From contig JAMYHL010000001.1 in the NCBI GenBank assembly GCA_025531455.1, forward strand, positions 1,550,001-1,614,000: a DNA stretch of 64,000 nt, written 5' to 3'. Of this stretch, positions 54,879 through 64,000 are shown one piece after another. A model generated the notes under the pieces. That model worked only from the letters and a program-made list of their open reading frames with translations. It ran no database searches and was not told the origin of the DNA. Numbering within the stretch: the first letter of the stretch is position 1; every line of letters begins with the position of its first letter. The translations under genes were made by a program, and so were the position numbers. This DNA comes from Apiotrichum sp. Y4204 (Eukaryota; Basidiomycota; Tremellomycetes; Trichosporonales; Trichosporonaceae).

Positions 54879-55884
54879 CTAGAGCTCATCACGCACGCTC
54901 AGAGTCTCAGCACTCTCCGCCCCACGACCGCACGGACAATCCCTCCCGAGCACCGGCCCCTCATCGTCCTCCTGCATCCGCGCAGCGATGGCAGCCAGCC
55001 CACGCACGACGGCCTCTTCAGGCGGGAATGGCAGCTCTGTTATTTGTCCAAAGCGCGCAGCAACGACACGGCGGACAGTAGGATGTGCTGCGCCAGGGCC
55101 GACGAGGAGAACGTGCGCGAGGTCCTCCGGGTCGACGGCTGCGTCGGACAGGTCGCGCGTGAGCCATTGATCTACTTCGGCGGCATATGTCCCGTTCTCC
55201 CCAGGCGTGGCGATGAACCCAGGTGGCAAGGCGGGCAATGAGCCACCCCAGCCACCTGCCCCGTCACGCACCCAATCGAAGACTCCGTCGTCAAACTCGA
55301 AGACCGAGGCGTGTACGACCTCGTCGGCCACAACGATGCCGAGCAACATCTCCCCCTCGAGGCGCGACGCGCCGTGGAATGCCACGCCCGCCGCTATGTC
55401 CGGTAAAAGGCGGCGGAATCCCCGCATGCCCGCCGCGCTCGCGGCCACCCGCACGGGGATGAGCTCGTCCGAGTGGTACGCCACTGCTGTCAGATAGGAA
55501 CTGGCGCGACGCACTGAAGGGCACTGAGACGACGGCCTGCTCGACGCTCTCTCCGAGAAAGGCGTCCAAGTCAGTCTTAATATCGCGGCACAGCGCCTCC
55601 ATTGTGGGGTAATGGTAGCGCGGGTCGCTGATCGATGTGGGACTGTAGTACTCCTGTGGCTCGGCCTTGTGTTGTTCCCAGTACTTTGTGACGTTCCACA
55701 CCTCTGGCAGGATGACGGGGTGCGCGCCGAAGTCCTCGCATGCGCCCCGGGGAGCCGCGTACGCTGCCCGCGCCTCAGTTCGGCTTATATCCAGCGCGAG
55801 GACGGGTGCACGCGCCAGGACGGCCGACAGGAGTGAGAGGAGCACGGAGAGGTAGAGCCATGGTCGCCGTGGTGATAATGCCAT
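54879..55884 (-). CDS. Signal-peptide-bearing degenerate Hsp70/actin-fold protein
   Basis: Two exons (55884-55515 and 55483-54879, about 31-nt intron) give 324 residues. Residues 1-25 form a signal peptide (RRPWLYLSVLLSLLSAVLA). LALDISRTEARAAY sits where Hsp70 has its phosphate-1 loop (normally DLGTTxS), VEQAVVSVPF where it has VxTVPA, IVVADEVVHASVFEF where phosphate-2 (DxGGGT) lies, and HVLLVGPGAAHPTVRRVVAARF plus FPPEEAVVRGLAAIAARMQ where the adenosine loop lies. The ATP-contact glycines of phosphate-1 and phosphate-2 are missing, and there is no peptide-binding domain. It is probably a secretory-pathway pseudo-chaperone; fold assignment is by motif order and is inference. Confidence 0.65.
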
Positions 55885-57120
55885 GGCGGAACGTGTTGTA
55901 TATCTGGGGTCTATAATTCGGGCCTTTCGGGCTTTTCTGTCATTGCGATAGCGTTATGAATGCTGGCGAGATTGTCGTTGACGAGGTGTTGTAGAGTCGT
56001 GGCGCTGTTCGTGACGTGTTGAGGACGAGTAATGTTCCCGATGCCACGCCACGTCTTGCATCCAATGTCCACGTTCCGCCGCCCTCGGTGACAGGGCATG
56101 CATGGCATAATACGTCTGCAAGACTAGTGAGGTATCATAACAGACAAAGTGGGTCAACTCTTGTGATAAGGTTCTTTTCTTGTCGCTTCAGCGCTACCAT
56201 AACTCCCCAGTTACATCAAGACCCGCGCGCCAGGACAGGCCGACTCGCCGCTACAGTATAACCTAACATTTGACAACCTCACTCTGCAATGTTAGCGTAC
56301 GTTCTTGACCTCATTCCGGAACGACCGGCCTCATTCACGGGAGATGTATCGATCAAATGCTGTAGCGACAGCAGGCCGAGCACGACTATCCGTCGCGGCC
56401 ACCAGCCCACCGATAAATGAACCGGCAGCGACCAGAACAGATCAAGTGGCACTTCGCGAGCAGCAGGAGGACCACGAGCAGGGCAGGTCTTAGGCCTTTG
56501 GAGCGTCTGGGCCTTATTAGTGATCTGGGCTCACAGGGGTACGCCGGTTATAAGGCGATAGGACGCTAGGATGGGATAAAAGCCATTCAGCAAAGAGCGC
56601 GTAGCACGTAAAACACATTGGAACGTGTGGAACACTGCTTGTTCATCTGCCCATCTTGCCGGTGTCCCCTGCAGGGCTCGTCCCGTCAAAGTGCCTGACA
56701 CACCGAACAAACAGAAGGCACGTCGGATCCGATCCTGGTTCACGGCTAAGCATAACAACCCTCAACGCATGTTCTCTCTGCTCGTCGCTCATGGCCGGGG
56801 GGCCTCTGAGTCCATTCATTGACGCCATTAGCCGTGGCGCGGAAAGCGTTAGTGCCATAGTTCCACCCTGTCCCCTGCCATGCCGAAGCGCGTCGCCATC
56901 CACAAGCGCGTGCTCATGGCCACCGTACACAGTGTCGCCTGCGCTGTAGCGTGCGCTGCTGCAGCTTGGCGAGGAAAGAAATGTGCCGAGCTGAAACGGT
57001 GGCGCGTTTGGCCCAGCTGTGGTGGCCGAGGGGTCAAGTGCAGACAAGTTCCCCAACAAACCAATATATCGTAGACTAACGCGTCGCGAGACTTCTCTTC
57101 ACCCCATCATCGCATCGGAA
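55885..57120. other. Divergent intergenic region, 1.2 kb
   Basis: Between starts at 55884 (-) and 57121 (+). Short ORFs without bias; no gene or RNA recognised. Confidence 0.55.
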
Positions 57121-57624
57121 TGTCTGTTCTCGCTCCCCTGGCGCTGCTCGCCGCGAGCGCGCTTGCGCTCCCCACCGACCCCCGCATAATCGCGAACATT
57201 GTCGCGCGAGACGAGAAGAAGGGCATGTCGAGCACGACAAAGTGGATCATCATCGCCGTGTGCGCCGTTGCAGGAGTGCTGATTCTGAGCTTTACCCTTG
57301 TGAGTGCTACTGACTCTATGAGAGGAGGAGATTGTCGGCGTAGTCTTTGGATCTTTGGCTCCCTTCTGACAGCAGCACTTTTTCCGCAAGTGGCTCGGGT
57401 GCGGCGGCGAGCGCATGAAGGCCAAGGACGCGGCTGTGTCCGCGATGCAGGATATGAACCGGCGCAAACAGAGCAATAACAACTACAACGGCGGCTACTA
57501 TGGCGGCGGGACGGCATACCCCGACCAGGCGATACTGCACCACCAGCAACAGATGGATTGGGATCGACAGCAACAGCAGAACAACGCGTGGCACGAGCAG
57601 CACTACGGCGGCGGGAGGTATTAG
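57121..57624 (+). CDS. Small single-pass membrane protein with Gln/Asn-rich tail
   Basis: Two exons (57121-57300 and 57376-57624, 75-nt intron) give 142 residues. A signal peptide (VLAPLALLAASALALP) is followed by a 20-residue lumenal stub, one helix (WIIIAVCAVAGVLILSFTL), a basic juxtamembrane HFFRKWLGCGG with a Cys that could be palmitoylated, and a tail rich in Gln, Asn, Tyr and Gly (NNNYNGGYYGGGTAYPDQ, HQQQMDWDRQQQQNN). The layout matches small fungal type I membrane proteins of unknown role; the tail is prion-like in composition. Confidence 0.75.
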
Positions 57625-57965
57625 TCGCTTGCGTGAATGCTCGTGTGGGGGACTGGGAGGGAGATAGGGACTCTGGACTCTGGATAGCTGACGGGTTTTG
57701 TATTTCTCTATGCAGGCGATCAGAATATGGAGACGCCGTTGGCACCAGTCAGTCTGAGCTCTCCCGCTTCCAATCTTTAACAATGTCAGTCATGATGAAT
57801 GTAGATATTATACAACTTGTACTCTACTGTGCCATGCGCACAATGATTTCCCTCGCCATGGCCTTTACTCGTTCGCAGCAGCTCTTCTCGTAACGTGGTC
57901 CCTACGCGCCGCCATGGTCGCGGGGCCTCGCGGTGTCCTCAACTCGCCATGACCCCTTCCATCGC
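57625..57965. other. Convergent intergenic stretch
   Basis: No gene seen between the two convergent stop codons. Confidence 0.5.
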
Positions 57966-58626
57966 CTAGAAGGTCAACTGCCCATTGATGGTGCGGAGCT
58001 CGGCGAGCTCACGCGCAAGGAGGTACATCTCCTCCGAGCTGAGGCTGTCGACGGTGCGCCCGCCGAGGAGGTGGACGGAGAGCACCTGTTGGTCAATGGG
58101 CGGGAGGGCGTTGAGGAGACCGAGGAGGGCGGCAGCCATGTCCGCCTGCGGAATCGCGGCGGCCGCAGGCGGTGTGAGAGAGGCGATCCAGTGGATGTTC
58201 GTGAGCGCTGTCGCGGGGTCCATGCTGGGAATGTAGGTCTCGGGCGGAGGCGGCGGCGGCGGCGGGGCAGCGGGGTCGACGTCCATCTTCTGTCCTGGCC
58301 GGCGGCGCGGCGGCGTGTGCTGCCGTCAGATATGCAGCAGAGAGGTGACTCACGAAGTGAGCGCGAAGGTGCGCACGGGAGCGGAGATGTGCCTCGAGCG
58401 CGCTCGGCGCGGAACTGGGCCGGAACTGGTACGCCGGCGTGCTGCGCTCGACGTACAGCCCGTTGTTCCCTGGGATGTGGCCTGGCAGCGACAGGCGGCG
58501 CCGGCTGCGGTCGCGATCACGGTCGCCGTCGTCGTCCTCGGGGCGCGGGCGCTTCGTGTGCGATAGCTCGTCAAGGTCTGTGCTGGGGGTTGGGATTGAG
58601 ATTGGGAGGGCTGGGGTGGGGTTCAT
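57966..58626 (-). CDS. Unknown Pro/Arg-rich protein with helical C-terminus
   Basis: Two exons (58626-58354 and 58319-57966, 34-nt intron with CTGAC branch site) give 208 residues. The N-terminal third is Pro/Ser-rich, then an acidic-basic block (KRPRPEDDDGDRDRDRSRRR) that could serve as a nuclear localisation signal, then RSRAHLRAHF before the splice. Exon 2 contains a poly-Pro run (PPPPPPPP) and a helical C-terminus (MAAALLGLLNALPPIDQQVL, SSEEMYLLARELAELRTING) with coiled-coil character. A protein-interaction or nuclear role is plausible, but no family is recognised. An alternative acceptor would shift the frame and was rejected. Confidence 0.6.
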
Positions 58627-59396
58627 GATGGATGGGTGTCCGGTGGACAGTGAATGTGGGGATGGCGTCCGGGTTGAAAGTGAGTTGGCGACGGGGGAGT
58701 CGGGTGTGTGTGGGGCGTAAACCTCGAAGTGCGGAGGAATGCTTGTCGCCGACGACACTGTCAACGATGGGGATGATGATGAGAGACAATGTCAAACAGT
58801 GAAGCAATGGAATCAGCAGCCAAGTCGCAAAACGAGTGGACGGTATTGTGTGAGAGTATGGCCGCAACACTGATAAGAAGAGCCAAGCCGGGGCAGCCAT
58901 CACCCCCAGAACGGGACAACCAAAGCCGCACCCCAGTGGCCAGTGGGCCAGTGCATGCACGAGCAACAACAGGACCTGTTCTGTGACCCTTCAGTGCCTG
59001 TGCATGTTTGCGCTCCCCTGTTCTCGGTCTTGTGCGAGTGTTCTGGACGTCAGTGGCGTCCGGAACAATGCCAGACCGGATGCGGATGTTAGTAGTCAGC
59101 GGTGAGGTGAATGGGGCATGAATTATGGAAAGAGATGCATTCAAGGTCGATGGTGAGGAGCAAAGGCAGAGTCGTGAACAGCGAGCGATGGTGTCCCGTC
59201 ATTCCGCCCTCTATCGCTCGGAGGAGCTGGACCCGAGAGGAGGACGCACAGATCTCGAGTCTGGGTTCACCGTTCTCCTCATCCATTCTCATCCATCCTC
59301 TCTCACTCCCTCCTCCTGTTCCTCTACTACCATCACCACAGTTTGAATCCAAAGAGATGCATGACCAAACTACCGAACTGCTGACAATCTCCCTCC
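58627..59396. other. Intergenic stretch
   Basis: Promoter side of the unknown protein and 3' flank of the thiolase. No gene seen. Confidence 0.5.
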
Positions 59397-60772
59397 CTAG
59401 TTCTGCTCGTTGATCCAGAGAGCAGCGGCACCCTGTCCGGAGCCAATGCACATGGACGTAACAAGGACCTTGCCCTTGGTCGTGCGCATGGCGTTGAGGC
59501 CGGTGGCGACCTGGCGCGCACCAGTGCATCCGAAGGGGTGTCCGAGGGCAATGGCACCACCGTTGACGTTGACCTTTGCGGGGTCGAGCTGGAGCTTCTC
59601 AACACAGTAGACCATCATGGACGCGAACGCCTCGTTGATCTCGAACATGTCGACATCCTCCTTCTTGATGCCGGTGCGCTCGTACAGCAGCGGGATGGCG
59701 AGCGACGGTCCGATACCCATGATGCGGGGCTCGAGACCAGAGACAACCGTCATGACGTGCTTGGCGAGCACCTTGAGGCCGAGCTCACGCGCCTTCCGGC
59801 GGGTCATGAGGAGAACAAAGGCACCGCCGTCGGTGATCTGCGACGCGTTGCCGCCGGTGGTCTGTCCGGGCTTCCACTGGGGGAACGCCGGGCGGACCTT
59901 GGAGAGCGACTCAAAGGTGGTGCCAGGGCGGATTCCGTCGTCGGCGTCAACAACAATCTTCTTGACGGAGCCGTCGGCCTGCTTCGAGTTGACGGTGACG
60001 GGGGCAATCTCGCCCTTGAAGGTGCCGTCGGCGTGAGCCTTGGCGGCGGCCTGGTGCGACTTCTCGGCCCAGCGGTCCATCTTCTCGCGCGAGATGCCAA
60101 AGTCGCCGGCAACGTTCTCGGCCGTCCAGCCCATGGGCTTGATGCAGTCCGCGCTCTCGGGGTTGGCCATGATCTCGGGCGAGAAGTCGAAAGACTTGCC
60201 ACCGTGGAAGGTCAGGTTGTCGTAGCCGACAGCAAGACCAATGTCGATCTCGCCGTTGCGGATCTGGTTCGAGATGATGCTGCACGCCATGAGACCGGAG
60301 GAGCAGAAGCGGTTGATGACCTGTACAGGGACGGTGTTGGGGAAGCCGGCGGAAAGCGCCGCGACACGCGCAGTGTTGGGTCCGTTCGGGGTGGTAACCG
60401 TGCCGACGCAACTTGGAATGTCAGCGGGGTTCTCCGTTGCCAAAGCCCCAAGACTCACATGTCGCCGATGAGGGCGGGGTCGATGCCAATGTTCTGCTTG
60501 GCAGCGACCATGGTGGCAAGGAGGAGCTCATCGTAAGTGGCATCCTTGAACGCACCCTTGCGCGCCTTGCAGAGCGGCGTGCGGAGCGCACAGGTGACGA
60601 CGACTGCTTGTCAGCGGAAGTCCGGGGGTGATCGGGGAGAGGCTGGGCCAAAGAACGAGCTGCAGCGGTTGAGACTGGGTTGCGTCGTGACTCAAACGTG
60701 CCTCGCCTGCTAGCTCCGCTTGTACTCACCGTCGTTGTCGTTCTTCTCGGTATAGCGGGCGACGCGGGACAT
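59397..60772 (-). CDS. 3-ketoacyl-CoA thiolase
   Basis: Thiolytic cleavage of 3-ketoacyl-CoA in fatty acid beta-oxidation. Three exons (60772-60730, 60603-60459, 60411-59397; introns 126 and 47 nt) give 400 residues, the family length. The nucleophile Cys lies in [13 protein letters not shown], with [37 protein letters not shown], the His motif [18 protein letters not shown] and the second Cys in [14 protein letters not shown]. The pattern (NEAFA, GHPxGCTG) is that of peroxisomal POT1-type thiolases rather than acetyl-CoA acetyltransferases. No clear PTS1 at the C-terminus (NEQN); the N-terminal [12 protein letters not shown] is a weak PTS2 candidate. The first intron is long for this genome. 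Confidence 0.9.
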
Positions 60773-61326
60773 GGTGCTGGTGATGTGTGGGATGAGGATG
60801 AGTGAGAAGTCGGCAGTGAGATGATATAGCACTCGCAATTTCCTCTGCTACCGAGACTCGCGAGACATTGCCATGACCCTCGTGCTCTTCGATCTCTTCC
60901 AACATGTGCTGAGTGGGCAGGATCCGAATAGCCGGGGCCCGGCGCGGCCGTCTCCGAAAGCCGAGTGCGGGCCAGGGAGGGAGGTGGGTGCCTCGCGGCC
61001 GAAGGTAACTCCACACCCAAGCAAATGCGGGATACTCCATCTCCGTCTGTGCCAGTGGCCGAGACATGCATGCTGTCAGTGTCAGAGGTCAGTTGTGGTG
61101 GAGATGGTGGAGAACAAGACAAGCAGTGGGGCATGCGCGGTCTCGGCGAAGTGGCCAGACCCGCCGACATCTCCACGCCGCCATGTCCCCGAGTCCACAT
61201 CCACATCCGCATCCACATCCACATCCGCATCCACATCCACATACACATCCACATACACATCTCCGTCGACGACGGCGTTGCCGCCGTCGCCCGTCTATGC
61301 CATTATATTCATGCACGCTATCTCCA
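60773..61326. other. Intergenic stretch with hexanucleotide repeat
   Basis: Promoter of the thiolase at the left end; CCACAT-type hexamer repeat at 61195-61262. No gene seen. Confidence 0.55.
61195..61262. repeat. Hexanucleotide (CCACAT/CCGCAT)n repeat
   Basis: About eleven tandem hexamers of CCACAT with single-base variants CCGCAT and ACACAT. Confidence 0.9.
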
Positions 61327-62487
61327 CTACCACGCCCCCTCGCTCTCGGGCATCCACTCTGCGATCTCATCGTAGTCAAACACGTCCTTCCATTTGCCCT
61401 CAGCGACCCATTCGCGCATGCCGAGAAAGGAGACCGCGCGCGCGACGGCGGCCCGGCGCGCAGGGTTGGGCGGCAGCGCGGTCGCCATGCGGCTGCGGAA
61501 CATGGTCTCGATGTGCTCTTGCCGCGTGTTCCATGCGCCGGGGAGGGCGGTTTGCTGCATGTCGTCCAGGCCGGGGAGTGAGATCGCCTCGGCGTTGACG
61601 AGTAACAGGCGCGTCACCTCGCCCTCGGGGTCACCCAGGAGTTCGAAGAGGGAGACGAGAAGGTGGTCGAAGCAACGGTCTAGCCACCGCTTGCGCAGCG
61701 GCGCCCACTCGGCGTACCGTGTGGTGGGGACAGGCCACCATTCAGTGCGGGGCGGGGCAGCGAAGACAATTGTGATCTCCTGTGGGGGCCGCCGGGTGCC
61801 CATCGCGCCGAGCCAGAGTGTGCTCAGATGAGTCCCCTGCGTGCCAACCAGTCCGGATCCAAGAACATAGACACGCCGCAATGCGGGCGTCGCCATTACC
61901 ACATTGCGGGGATTCCGGAGGACGACCGTATGCCCGGAGAACATGTAGGGCGCTTTTGTTAGCACACACCGGTCGGCGTCTGGCCCTGGCCGTGCTTCTC
62001 CGCTGCTGGGTGTCGTATGCAGGGTGGAACTGGTGTCGTCAAAGTGTACACGCACGACGCGCACCGAGGTGAGCGACCTCAAGCCCCCGACAAGACCAGT
62101 ATTTGTACTCCATCTCCCTTTGTCGCTGTTGTCGCAGGCCGCAGCCGAGTGGGGATGCAGCTCGACGGTGTCGACCCACTGAGGGAGAAAGCGCTTCACA
62201 ATGCGCGGGGCGTCTCCGCGGCGCGGCTCGGTGCGCGCCTCAAGCTTGAGGTAGCCGGAACTCTCCTCGAGAACATGCACGCGGCGCGCCATGCGCCATG
62301 CAACGGCGTCGTGGAAGGCGCTGTTGACGCGGAGGAGAGTCACGAGATCGGCACGGGAGAGGGGCGCGAGGAGGTGGTCGATGACCTCGGGTGGGAAGGG
62401 GAGGAGCGCGCCGTCGGTGTTGCTTGCGCCGGGCTCGTCGTTGGTGACGGCCTTGCTGGAGACGAGTCTACTCGTTGCGCTTCCCAT
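61327..62487 (-). CDS. F-box-like protein with N-myristoylation consensus
   Basis: Single-exon ORF of 386 residues from the ATG at 62487. The N-terminus MGSATSRLV fits the N-myristoylation rule (Gly2, small residue at 6), suggesting membrane attachment. Residues about 30-65 (LLPFPPEVIDHLLAPL then LVTLLRVNSAFHDAVAW) show the F-box pattern. The rest contains repeated short beta/leucine-type segments (LRSLTSVRVVRVHF, ALRRVYVLGSGLV) typical of fungal F-box-like substrate domains, ending KDVFDYDEIAEWMPESEG. Lineage-specific family; target unknown. Unlike the F-box protein at 41312, it is short and possibly lipidated. Confidence 0.7.
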   Translation of the reverse strand: MGSATSRLVSSKAVTNDEPGASNTDGALLPFPPEVIDHLLAPLSRADLVTLLRVNSAFHDAVAWRMARRVHVLEESSGYLKLEARTEPRRGDAPRIVKRFLPQWVDTVELHPHSAAACDNSDKGRWSTNTGLVGGLRSLTSVRVVRVHFDDTSSTLHTTPSSGEARPGPDADRCVLTKAPYMFSGHTVVLRNPRNVVMATPALRRVYVLGSGLVGTQGTHLSTLWLGAMGTRRPPQEITIVFAAPPRTEWWPVPTTRYAEWAPLRKRWLDRCFDHLLVSLFELLGDPEGEVTRLLLVNAEAISLPGLDDMQQTALPGAWNTRQEHIETMFRSRMATALPPNPARRAAVARAVSFLGMREWVAEGKWKDVFDYDEIAEWMPESEGAW

Positions 62488-62776
62488 GTCGAGTGGGTGC
62501 GATGGTCGGTTGCTTGATGGAGAGAGGAGTTTGTTGTTGGTCTCCCTCGTTGATGAATATCGGATGGTTGTTGTGATGTCTTGGGTGTTTGACAGGCAAG
62601 AAGAATGCTGTACCGCTTCGGTGTGTCTTTCAGGCTTCCACGTCGTCCGACACGTCCTCTTTGCCTTCGTGCCCATCCTCCACGACACCTTCTCTACTTC
62701 CGAGATTCTAGGCAATTCATGCATACAAACAAGCAACACGTACAACTACACACACACACATGCACACTGTGAGAGT

Positions 62777-64000
62777 TTATTTTGGGGCGAGGAGGCAGAG
62801 GCCCGCGAGCTCGGTGGCGAGCGTGTCGACAAACTGCATCTGTACCGCCTGGACAAACTTGTCGAGCAGGCCGTTGTCCGCGTACACGCAGGTATCGCAA
62901 GCTGACATTGCTGGCGCAATGACGTCCGTCAGGCGGACGGGGTCCGTGAGGTGCGCGACAATGGACGCAAAGCTCTGTTGCTTTGGGAACCGCGGCTTCG
63001 AGTACAAGTGTGTCTTGACCCGAAGACGGGCATCAGCGGCGACCATCGCGACGGAAGGGTATGGGCAACCGTCATGGCGCACGTCGCGCGCCCAGCCCTC
63101 GCCGGGGGACGTCTGCACGCCCCACTCCTCGCAGTCGAGCATGTACTCGTCGTACACCTGCAGCGCGTAGTGCCAGGCATGGTGCACGACGTAGAGCTCG
63201 CGCAGCTCGTCCCGCGCGTACCGCCGTAACAGGCGTTTGCCACCGAGCGACCCGCGAACAATGTCATAATCGGGACGCAGCGTGTTCCATGCGGCCGGGA
63301 CGAGCACGTCGCGTGCTCCGGTGGCCGCGACAACGGCAAAGATCCACAGCGGGTCGCTCGCGCCGCCGTGCGCTGGGACCGGCTGGCCCGCGAATGCGTC
63401 GTACACTTGGCTGCCGATAAATGAGAGGCCAAACGCGTGTGCAGTCTCAATCATCGAGTCTATGTGCTCCTGCACGCCATGTCGGAGGAGGTTGGTGGCC
63501 GCGGAAGCGGTGGAAGGTGAGGATGAGATCGGGGATGAAGGGGAGGTGAGTGCGCCGAGGGCCGGACAGCTCAGGTGGGCGTCCACTAGCTCGAGGCACA
63601 GCTGCAGCCCACCCCACGGGACAGGCAAGTCGATGACTGTGCTCTCGTCGTCGTCGGCAGTGGAGTTTGAGGTTGTGGAGAGGGAGGAGTCGGATGCAGA
63701 CGCGGGGACTGAGGCGGAGGGGTGATCGGGATCGATCGTGGAGTGGGGACACCGGCTGACCTCGGAGGACACTTCGGACTCGTTTGAGACAACGGGCGAC
63801 ACGGGGGCGGTCATGCGCGCCGCATGCGGACACACGCCGGAGGCGGCCGCAGCGGCGGCGATAGCGTGCGGCGGCGGCGGGGGGCGGGGGACAGAGACGA
63901 GCCCATCAAAGAAGGGGCACACACGCGCGAGTCGTTCCAGCGGGTATCGCACACAAACGGCATCGGACGAACGGAGAATGTGCGTGTTGGCGCCGCCGGC
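62777..64000 (-). CDS. BTB/POZ-like domain protein, 5' end cut by window edge
   Basis: The frame is open from the right window edge to a stop at 62777, giving at least 407 residues with the N-terminus missing. The edge-proximal part GGANTHILRSSDAVCVRYPL followed by LARVCPFFDG matches the end of BTB beta-strands as found in fungal BTB-like proteins (D-hhLRSSDxVxFxVxxxxLxxxSxFF). A Ser/Pro/Asp-rich low-complexity insert of about 100 residues follows, then helical segments (LWIFAVVAATGARDVLVPAA, LRELYVVHHAWHYALQVYDE) and a Cys-containing end (SACDTCVYADNG). Relatives are plant-like nuclear or ubiquitin-ligase adaptors, but most fungal members are uncharacterised. Confidence 0.65.
   Translation of the reverse strand, partial: AGGANTHILRSSDAVCVRYPLERLARVCPFFDGLVSVPRPPPPPHAIAAAAAASGVCPHAARMTAPVSPVVSNESEVSSEVSRCPHSTIDPDHPSASVPASASDSSLSTTSNSTADDDESTVIDLPVPWGGLQLCLELVDAHLSCPALGALTSPSSPISSSPSTASAATNLLRHGVQEHIDSMIETAHAFGLSFIGSQVYDAFAGQPVPAHGGASDPLWIFAVVAATGARDVLVPAAWNTLRPDYDIVRGSLGGKRLLRRYARDELRELYVVHHAWHYALQVYDEYMLDCEEWGVQTSPGEGWARDVRHDGCPYPSVAMVAADARLRVKTHLYSKPRFPKQQSFASIVAHLTDPVRLTDVIAPAMSACDTCVYADNGLLDKFVQAVQMQFVDTLATELAGLCLLAPK

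Noticed and set aside
1..64000. CRISPR arrays, insertion sequences, rRNA or operon-type features
   Set aside because: None seen; this is eukaryotic sequence with spliced genes, and no transposase, integrase or reverse transcriptase motif was found.

Overview
The window looks like nuclear DNA of a basidiomycete yeast. Genes are GC-rich in the third codon position and are cut by many tiny introns (about 30-50 nt, GT...AG, with CTGAC or CTAAC branch sites just before the acceptor). The gene content includes fungal-type quinate catabolism genes, a Zn2Cys6 protein, F-box-like proteins and a pre-tRNA with an intron after position 37. A Tremellomycete, possibly Trichosporonales, is my inference from intron size and codon bias; it was not tested by alignment. 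All exon boundaries were read by hand. In multi-exon genes they were accepted only when the phases closed and the protein stayed family-like.

Layout. 1-5.0 kb: a partial acidic protein running off the left edge, then three small minus-strand genes, two of which are tandem paralogs. 5.0-7.6 kb: mostly non-coding, with a 78-bp tandem repeat. 7.6-17.2 kb: a sugar-porter MFS gene followed by a quinate-utilisation cluster arranged as two divergent pairs: permease (qutD-like, -) with quinate/shikimate dehydrogenase (qutB-like, +), then dehydroshikimate dehydratase (qutC-like, -) with type II dehydroquinase (qutE-like, +). The permease carries an in-frame TGA at a conserved Trp codon and a non-AG splice acceptor. 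The dehydrogenase carries a one-base frameshift. The two downstream enzymes are intact. This asymmetric decay is the most striking signal in the window.

17.4-28.1 kb: a questin oxidase-like gene, a single-pass cell-surface protein, a (TC)28 microsatellite, a DyP-type heme peroxidase and an 11-exon monocarboxylate-transporter-like MFS gene. 30.1-35.3 kb: a convergent pair of multi-exon membrane proteins, one LtrA-like and one large unknown protein with a lumenal domain. 36.1-45.4 kb: a secreted class 3 lipase, a coiled-coil protein with a J-like HPD motif, an MFS transporter, an F-box-like protein and a compact PI-specific phospholipase C. 45.9-53.5 kb: an amino acid permease, a short Zn2Cys6 protein, an intron-containing tRNA-Pro(UGG), an FAD-dependent amine/amino acid oxidase-like enzyme and an SDR.

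54.0-64 kb: a tiny CxxC protein, a signal-peptide-bearing degenerate Hsp70-like protein, a small Gln/Asn-rich membrane protein, an unknown Pro-rich protein, a 3-ketoacyl-CoA thiolase, a second F-box-like protein with an N-myristoylation consensus, and a partial BTB-like protein running off the right edge.

How the genes fit together: quinate would enter through the permease, be oxidised to dehydroquinate by the dehydrogenase, be dehydrated by dehydroquinase to dehydroshikimate, and be converted by the dehydratase to protocatechuate. As read, this strain would lack the native permease and first dehydrogenase but could still make protocatechuate from dehydroquinate or dehydroshikimate.
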